Below are positions 58,958 to 64,000 of a stretch of DNA of 64,000 nt, piece after piece. Within the stretch, counting starts at the first letter, position 1, and each line of letters starts with the position of its first letter. The position numbers and the translations under genes are program-made. Below the pieces are notes generated by a model. It was given only the letters and a program-made list of their open reading frames with translations. It had not been told where the DNA came from and did not search any database. This DNA is from Gemmatimonas sp. UBA7669 (GTDB lineage: Bacteria; Gemmatimonadota; Gemmatimonadetes; Gemmatimonadales; Gemmatimonadaceae). The stretch spans positions 62,001 to 126,000 of the forward strand of contig NZ_DLHL01000011.1 in assembly GCF_002483225.1 (NCBI RefSeq). The letters are read 5' to 3'.

Positions 58958-60369
58958 CAGGCTGCCTCCTCGATGGTGCGCTCGACGAGAGCGCGGGCCG
59001 CAGACTCAGATTCCACAGCGACATCAAAGAGGAGACCGGCTTGGTCGACCATCGCGGCGATTCGCGACTCTTCTTCGGTGCCAAGTCTGGGTATCGGAAA
59101 TCGTCGCATCATGACGACATGCTGTTCTTGCTGCTTACTGCCTGTGCTGATTGAGCGAAGAAGTCGAAATGCGAGTCGAGAGCGCATGTATGCGTATAGG
59201 AATCCTGGCTCGATTCGGGAACGAATCGGCACGCATCGGAAAAAGTCACCACTGAAAGCGAATCTAGAAGTCCCTTTTGTGACAAGAACTGCGCGACAGT
59301 ACAGTTCCTGCTCGCCAAGCGTCCCATGCGACGGAATGAGCGTCGATCCGGCAGGCACTTGGAGCCCTAGCCCGTCCACCGACGAAGCAGATATCCACCG
59401 ACCCTCCGGCCGAACCTGGAACGCCTGACGTTGTCCAATCAACCGAAGCCCGAACTCCGGCGCGGCATCAATCCTCTTAAAGATGATCTTTCCTTTGAAA
59501 AGTCTGGAGTCGCAGAGTTCTCCGAGTTCGCTGTGTCGTGCTTCTGTGATTTGGTCCCAAATGCGACGGGCACGCGGATCGTAATTGAAGGCGCGCAGAC
59601 TCTCACTGGAGAGTCCCAGCTCACGCCATCCGAGGGCAGATGAATCACCCTGCCACTCTTTATCGACTATTTCGGTCAAACCGACTGCTTGAAGCAGTTG
59701 GGAGGTCGCCATGCGCATTAGCTCTGCATGCTGACTCAGAGCCGTCGCCGCTTTCTGCACCAGTCGATGAGCCTCACCCTCCGCCCGATCACCGAGCCGC
59801 GGAACAGGCAGGTCGGCGATGTGCTGAGGCTCAATATGCTGGATGATCGCGCCGTAGGTGCCGGAGGTGACCAGCGGGACGCCGAACTTGCTGCTGAGGA
59901 AGGCGTAGAGGTAGCCCGCGCTAACCTTCTCGGCATCGGGAACTACTTTTAGAATGTCTTGGTTGCTCCACATACCTGCCATGTCAGGTCGCGCGTAGAC
60001 CATGCGCCCGATGGTTCCCGAGCAGGAGATCAGCGTCATGCCGGGGTCGATGCGGAGGTGTGCGAGCTTCGCCGACTGCGCATCACGCTTTCGGAGCAAA
60101 GGTAGGTCGCTCAGATCAGCTCGAAGCATCGAAGACGTGCCGAGGAACGGCACTCCGTGCGCAGGGTCATTCACAAAGTTCCGAACAAACTGTGGGCCGT
60201 TGTAGATGCCGGCGGCGCGACCCGTCGTCAGGTCCGCGAGCCGATCTTTACGGCATGCGAGCCCCTCCAGGCGAATCTTCGCTTCAAGTGCACCAGACAT
60301 GTACGGTCCACAGTCGAAGCGTCGGCCATCACGATGCATCCAGGCGCTGGGGATGTTCTTGACCTTCAT
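58957..60369 (-). CDS. mad5: MADS type I-like specificity subunit MAD5
   Basis: A 470-residue HsdS-like protein with two target-recognition halves. Each half has the usual ending: GTYGAIIQHIEPQHIADLPVPRLG near residue 195 and SKQQEQHVVMMRRFPIPRLGTEEE near 430, each followed by a helix that would contact the methyltransferase. It should give MAD2 its DNA sequence specificity. The start at 60369 overlaps the mad4 stop by four bases (ATGA). The recognition sequence cannot be read from the protein. Confidence 0.9.
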   Translation of the reverse strand: MKVKNIPSAWMHRDGRRFDCGPYMSGALEAKIRLEGLACRKDRLADLTTGRAAGIYNGPQFVRNFVNDPAHGVPFLGTSSMLRADLSDLPLLRKRDAQSAKLAHLRIDPGMTLISCSGTIGRMVYARPDMAGMWSNQDILKVVPDAEKVSAGYLYAFLSSKFGVPLVTSGTYGAIIQHIEPQHIADLPVPRLGDRAEGEAHRLVQKAATALSQHAELMRMATSQLLQAVGLTEIVDKEWQGDSSALGWRELGLSSESLRAFNYDPRARRIWDQITEARHSELGELCDSRLFKGKIIFKRIDAAPEFGLRLIGQRQAFQVRPEGRWISASSVDGLGLQVPAGSTLIPSHGTLGEQELYCRAVLVTKGTSRFAFSGDFFRCVPIRSRIEPGFLYAYMRSRLAFRLLRSISTGSKQQEQHVVMMRRFPIPRLGTEEESRIAAMVDQAGLLFDVAVESESAARALVERTIEEAA

Positions 60370-61010
60370 GCGCCCTCCACCGGAAACCACGTTCGAAGCT
60401 GGTTAATGAACACGCTGAGAGCGTCGTCCTCGCACCGCTTGACCGAGACTTTCCCTGAGACCTCCCGGAAGAGCTTGGACGAACGCGGGATTCGCTTTGG
60501 GCCATTCCCCAATGCCCACTCAGCCGCCTCCTTTGGACGGCTCGGCTTCTTCTGCTCACGCACCAGAAGACCTTCCTCCTCCAGCGCAGGTCTGAGTGCG
60601 TCCCAGGAAGCCCAACCGAGGGCGGTGGCCGTATGTGGTGAGTCTGACCATAACCAGATGTCGGACTCAGGCGATACGACCAGAACAAGGGTTCGCTCTT
60701 GGGGCCAACCCGCAGCGCTCAAGTGCTCCCGAAGCCGTTCTGAAATGGCTGCGGCTCCTGGGCTGCCTTCCCACTCTTCGTCAATGATGACGACGGCGCG
60801 GGCATACTCTGTTGCGTAGGGTTGCATGAGCGCGTCAGCGCGCGTGTACACCCCGGGGTCGTTCTGTCCTTTCGCTATTTTGATGTCGATTCGACTGTCG
60901 AACGTGAAGGGTGCGCAGCCGATCACGAGGTGCGCCTGATTCCGATCGAGGAGTCCACCGACGGCCTCTGCCATATTGCCGTCAGCGACATACACTAGGA
61001 GGTCCCTCAT
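60366..61010 (-). CDS. mad4: MADS defence protein MAD4
   Basis: A 214-residue protein with an alpha/beta start (MRDLLVYVADGNMAEAVGGLL) and an acidic strand (AVVIIDEEWEGSPGAAAI near residue 75), a pattern close to TOPRIM-like proteins that travel with OLD/AAA ATPases (compare RloB and DUF4276 partners). A second acidic region, VLVVSPESDIWLWSD near residue 110, would fit a metal site. It overlaps mad3 and mad5 by four bases each. The TOPRIM suggestion is inference from strand pattern; the MADS assignment rests mainly on gene order. Confidence 0.75.
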   Translation of the reverse strand: MRDLLVYVADGNMAEAVGGLLDRNQAHLVIGCAPFTFDSRIDIKIAKGQNDPGVYTRADALMQPYATEYARAVVIIDEEWEGSPGAAAISERLREHLSAAGWPQERTLVLVVSPESDIWLWSDSPHTATALGWASWDALRPALEEEGLLVREQKKPSRPKEAAEWALGNGPKRIPRSSKLFREVSGKVSVKRCEDDALSVFINQLRTWFPVEGA

Positions 61011-62296
61011 TCGAATACCCCTGTCGCGAACAGGCTTCCCAGATCGATCGCACCCTTCCACTGCGCAAGTCGGGGATGGTCCACGCCACGTAGAACAGTA
61101 GCCGCACCACTCCGTTCGAGACGGGAGATCACCAGGTCGGAGAGTTCGCCGTCCGCGAGTACCACCGGAGAGTGGGTTGAGACCCAGACCTGGCCATCGT
61201 AGAGCGACCGCAACGACTGCATGATTGCTTCAATCGCTTGAGGATGAACGCTGTTCTCAGGCTCCTCCACGACGAGCAGCGAAGGGGGATCTAGCAGGTA
61301 CGCGACTAGAGTGAACGCCATGATGCGAAGCGTGCCTTCCGACAGTCCAGACGAGGTCACCGAGAAACCACCTTCGTAGGTCACTCGGAAGTACGCATGG
61401 TGGTCTTCCTCGCGTTCGTGCACGGAGATATCGGAGATCTGAGGAAGCGCCGTTTGAACGTGCCCGACCCACATCGCAAAGCGCTCCGGATCGTTTCGAA
61501 ATAAGCCAAGGGCCAGCCAAGGAAGGTTCTCACCAGAGGCCATCAGGGTGCGGTCTAGGCCCGGAGGGGCAGCTGCTCGTAGTTCGGTCCACTTAGGGTC
61601 AAAGAACAGTCCGCCGGTCAGCAGCTGATCGAGGAGCCATCGCCCGGCGGCGAACTCCATCTCCGCCTCGTATTGGAGGCGTGGGAGCGCCGCGACGGTG
61701 CGGTCGACTTGCGTCTCCTTTTCCTTAGCTCCTTTCGTCTCCGGTCGAATCACCACCTCGGACGTTTGCTCGCTGTGTACGTCGCGCTTCAGGATGAACC
61801 GCCAGTCGTCTTGGTCCGCGTTTTCTCCCTGCATGGGGAGACGTCTTAACTCGTAGGACTCCGACAGGGGGAACACGAAAAGGTACTCGTTTCGCACAGT
61901 GATCTGGTTTCCGCTTTCAACCTCGAGGCGGAGCTCGTACCGAATGTGGGTCGGGTGCTTGTCCGGTGCGTGGCGGACCGGGGCAGGAGCTGCATCGACG
62001 AGCGCCGTCGCGATGTGATCGGGCAATTTCGCTTCTATGCCGAGCGTGAAGCTATTGCGCTCGGAGCGGAACGGGACTTCCGTAAGGCTCGTAGCGCGCG
62101 CCCCTCTCCCGAGCATGCGAGCCACGAAAGCCTGCGCAACGTTGCGAGAGCGCAGCAAGTCGCCGAGCAGCATAGGGATGTCGAGCAGGGTCGTTTTTCC
62201 AGACCCGTTGGATCCGGCAACAACCGCGAATGCTCCGAAGTTTATTCCGAGTCGTTCGAAGCACCGATAGTTGGTGGCGTCGATTCGCGAAATCAT
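61007..62296 (-). CDS. mad3: MADS AAA/OLD-like ATPase MAD3
   Basis: A 429-residue ABC/SMC-type ATPase. It begins MISRIDATNYRCFERLGINF, the usual recombination-ATPase start, with Walker A in VAGSNGSGKTTLLDI at residues 27-41. The signature loop SSGLSEGTLRIMAF is near residue 317 and Walker B LLVVEEPENSVHP near 339, followed by the H-loop STHSPVVL. It lacks a C-terminal TOPRIM domain, which MAD4 may supply as a separate chain. The start at 62296 is set by the four-base overlap with mad2; longer frames are antisense reading of mad2. Confidence 0.88.
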   Translation of the reverse strand: MISRIDATNYRCFERLGINFGAFAVVAGSNGSGKTTLLDIPMLLGDLLRSRNVAQAFVARMLGRGARATSLTEVPFRSERNSFTLGIEAKLPDHIATALVDAAPAPVRHAPDKHPTHIRYELRLEVESGNQITVRNEYLFVFPLSESYELRRLPMQGENADQDDWRFILKRDVHSEQTSEVVIRPETKGAKEKETQVDRTVAALPRLQYEAEMEFAAGRWLLDQLLTGGLFFDPKWTELRAAAPPGLDRTLMASGENLPWLALGLFRNDPERFAMWVGHVQTALPQISDISVHEREEDHHAYFRVTYEGGFSVTSSGLSEGTLRIMAFTLVAYLLDPPSLLVVEEPENSVHPQAIEAIMQSLRSLYDGQVWVSTHSPVVLADGELSDLVISRLERSGAATVLRGVDHPRLAQWKGAIDLGSLFATGVFE

Positions 62297-64000
62297 TTGC
62301 CAGGCTCCGGGTAGACCTCGCGAAACTCGCGAAACGCCTCCGCGATGCGCGGCAGGTCGTCGTCGACGGTCTTCTCCTTCCGCCGGAGCACGCGGACCAC
62401 GGAGTGTCCATTTACGCGGATGCGCTCGCGGTGCTCGACTTCTTCGACGAGCTCCTCGCCGTCGGGTCCGCGCTTGTAGAGCGTGTTCCCCCGCCGGTCG
62501 AAGCCGACCTTTTCGGCGACGGCCATAAACACCGGGTAGTCGACCTTCTGGCCGAGGTCCTCCGCGCGGATCTCCTCGTCGGTCTTCTTCTTGAGGAAGA
62601 GCAGGCTGGTCAGGATGTTCACGTTCGCCTCGACGATGAACACCTCCACCGGCAGGTCCACGCTGGCGAGAATCCAGCAATGCCGCAGCAGCCACCAGCG
62701 GATGTACTCGTCGCCGGGGTTGCCGAGGATGCCGTCGGGGAGGACAATGCCGGCGCGCCCGCCGGCCTTGAGCCAGTCGAGGCTGCGTTCGATGAAGAGC
62801 ACCTCCGGCGCCACGCTGCCCTGAAGCCGGCCCGTGTTCCGGAACCCCCCGTCCTCGGTCCGCTCCCAGATATGCGCCAGCTCGTAGTGGCGCAGGATGT
62901 TCGGATCGGCGACGGGGATGTTCGACCCGAATGGAGGGTTCGTCATCACCACGTCCATCGTGCCGAGGTCTGCCTTGCCTTTGGCCTCGGAGACGCCTTG
63001 GAGGTGGCCGACGGGGAACTCGAGCGAGTTCATGTTGAACACCCGGGCCTGACCGTTGCTGGCCATGAGGATGTTCATCTGCGCCGCTCGCACCAGGAAG
63101 GGATCGAAGTCGGCGCCGAAGAGGTTGTGTTCCGCGAAGTTGATGAGCCGTTCCTGAATGGAAAAGAAGTCGTCGGTCGACTCCTCCCCAGACGGAACGT
63201 TTGTCTCGTCGTGAAGCCGGGAATCGATGTGCTTGAGGGTTGACACGAGGAAACCGCCGGTGCCGCATGCCGGGTCCATAACGCGCTCGTGAGGCTTGGG
63301 GTCGAGCATCTCGACCATGAGGTCGACCGGGCCCCGGGGGGTGAAGTATTGCCCGCGGTCGCCGCGGATGTTGTGCTTCACCAGCTCCTGGTAGGCCGCG
63401 CCCTTGGCATCGAGGGCCGTACGCCCGAGGTCATACTTGGCAAGCTCGCCGACGATGAACGCGAGGGCGCGGTCCGATAGCGTGATGCGGGGCGGGTTAT
63501 CGCGGAAAACGGTGTCTTTGTACTTCTTCGCGACCTCATCGACGAGCTGCTTGACGCGGGCGCGGATGGCCTTCTGGCCGTCGGGGTCGAACTGCTCGTC
63601 GACGAGCTGTTTCTTGCCACCCACCTGCTTCTCGAACATACCAGCCCAGAACCGCGGGGGCTGGTCCTTCGGGCGGCGCTCATCGTGGAGCTTGGCGAAG
63701 ATCAGGTAGAGGAACTGCCAGAAGGCGGCGTCCTTCGGCATGCCCTCGTTGCCGTGTATGTAGTTGTGGCAGCGGCGGAAGGCCGTCAGCAGCATGTCGC
63801 GATCGGCGCGGCGCAGCTGCGCGGTGGAGGCGACGGTGCGGCTGCCGAGCGTGCCGTCGGCCATGGGCCAGTCGCCGCGCGGGTGGAACTTGACGTCGAA
63901 CTTCGTGGTCTCCTTCTCAAAGAAGAAGAAGTCGAGACCGTTGGTCCACAGGCCCCAGCGGCAGTTCTCGGCGTCCTCTTGACCCATCACCGCGTAGAGC
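62293..64000 (-). CDS. mad2: MADS DNA adenine methyltransferase MAD2 (5' end outside window)
   Basis: A type I HsdM-like N6-adenine methyltransferase; 569 codons are visible and the frame continues past the right edge. The SAM-binding motif DPACGTGGF lies at about 63251-63277 and the catalytic NPPFG motif at about 62927-62941. The N-terminal helical domain (FWQFLYLIFAKLHDE, TLSDRALAFIVGEL) and QYFTPRGPVDLMVEML are typical of HsdM. It would mark host DNA with MAD5 as specificity subunit. The residues at the edge (LYAVMGQEDAENCRWGLWTNG) belong to an N-terminal extension ahead of the methyltransferase. The promoter and mad1 must lie to the right. Confidence 0.93.
   Translation of the reverse strand, partial: LYAVMGQEDAENCRWGLWTNGLDFFFFEKETTKFDVKFHPRGDWPMADGTLGSRTVASTAQLRRADRDMLLTAFRRCHNYIHGNEGMPKDAAFWQFLYLIFAKLHDERRPKDQPPRFWAGMFEKQVGGKKQLVDEQFDPDGQKAIRARVKQLVDEVAKKYKDTVFRDNPPRITLSDRALAFIVGELAKYDLGRTALDAKGAAYQELVKHNIRGDRGQYFTPRGPVDLMVEMLDPKPHERVMDPACGTGGFLVSTLKHIDSRLHDETNVPSGEESTDDFFSIQERLINFAEHNLFGADFDPFLVRAAQMNILMASNGQARVFNMNSLEFPVGHLQGVSEAKGKADLGTMDVVMTNPPFGSNIPVADPNILRHYELAHIWERTEDGGFRNTGRLQGSVAPEVLFIERSLDWLKAGGRAGIVLPDGILGNPGDEYIRWWLLRHCWILASVDLPVEVFIVEANVNILTSLLFLKKKTDEEIRAEDLGQKVDYPVFMAVAEKVGFDRRGNTLYKRGPDGEELVEEVEHRERIRVNGHSVVRVLRRKEKTVDDDLPRIAEAFREFREVYPEPGK

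Noticed and set aside
61007..63268. A 753-residue version of MAD3 starting at 63268
   Set aside because: The extra N-terminal part reads mad2 in the wrong frame and is R/G/P-rich; the ATG at 62296 gives the normal ATPase start and the same ATGA overlap as the other junctions.
58957..64000. An ordinary type I restriction-modification locus
   Set aside because: Methyltransferase and specificity genes are present, but no HsdR helicase-nuclease; the genes are chained to the kinase and HerA-like genes.
1..64000. tRNA, rRNA or prophage integration sites
   Set aside because: Intergenic gaps were read on both strands and none shows a cloverleaf-like fold with a TTCGA-type arm, an integrase gene or flanking attachment repeats.

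Overview
This is a high-GC, gene-dense bacterial chromosome segment. Several gene families point to a member of Gemmatimonadota, probably Gemmatimonas-like: two secreted DUF5916/CBM9-type outer-membrane proteins, futalosine-pathway menaquinone genes (mqnB, mqnD), a BTAD-TPR regulator with a transmembrane segment, twin TPR proteins ending in a zinc-ribbon-like motif, and an Omp85 protein. The taxonomic call is inference; no rRNA or other decisive marker is in the window.

Layout. 1-2813: the start of a DUF4440-like gene, a perfect 30-bp palindrome, and a DUF5916 gene broken by one in-frame TAG. 2885-10714: a seven-gene minus-strand operon for aerobic CoA-dependent anthranilate (2-aminobenzoate) breakdown, with the bifunctional monooxygenase/reductase first and its own promoter, and a MarR regulator inside. 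10746-24816: TPR/zinc signalling protein, class I fumarase, a GxxExxY gene flanked by a hairpin-forming repeat, an M20 peptidase, an Omp85 protein, an alginate-export-type porin, a chemotaxis receptor, a hybrid histidine kinase and two small unknowns. 24788-33169: BTAD regulator, LuxR-type regulator, a second TPR/zinc protein, then mqnB-mqnD coupled to two membrane-anchored proteins of unknown function. 33194-44307: LVIVD protein with DUF305 partner, alpha/beta hydrolase, intact DUF5916 protein, DUF6544, GNAT, a VapBC-type toxin-antitoxin pair with a clear promoter/operator, TPR, VF530, MOSC and a small unknown.

44385-64000 is a defence island. It holds an AbiEi-like regulator plus nucleotidyltransferase pair behind a palindromic divergent promoter, a decayed Fic pseudogene that keeps its catalytic motif, and then a seven-gene minus-strand operon that matches the methylation-associated defence system MADS: mad2 (methyltransferase, cut by the window edge), mad3 (AAA ATPase), mad4, mad5 (specificity subunit), mad6 (NERD plus two kinase domains plus P-loop), mad7 and mad8 (a 1877-residue HerA-like ATPase). 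Every gene overlaps the next by 4 or 1 bases, so the operon is translationally coupled. mad1 should lie just beyond the right edge. The island has no HsdR-type restriction subunit; nuclease-like motifs are visible instead in MAD6 (NERD) and MAD8 (a candidate PD-(D/E)XK site).

A recurring feature is a -10-like hexamer of form TANNNT placed 6 to 8 bases before the start codon, best seen at abmA and at the vapB-type gene, where a -35 element sits 17 bases further up. This suggests leaderless transcription is common in this organism.
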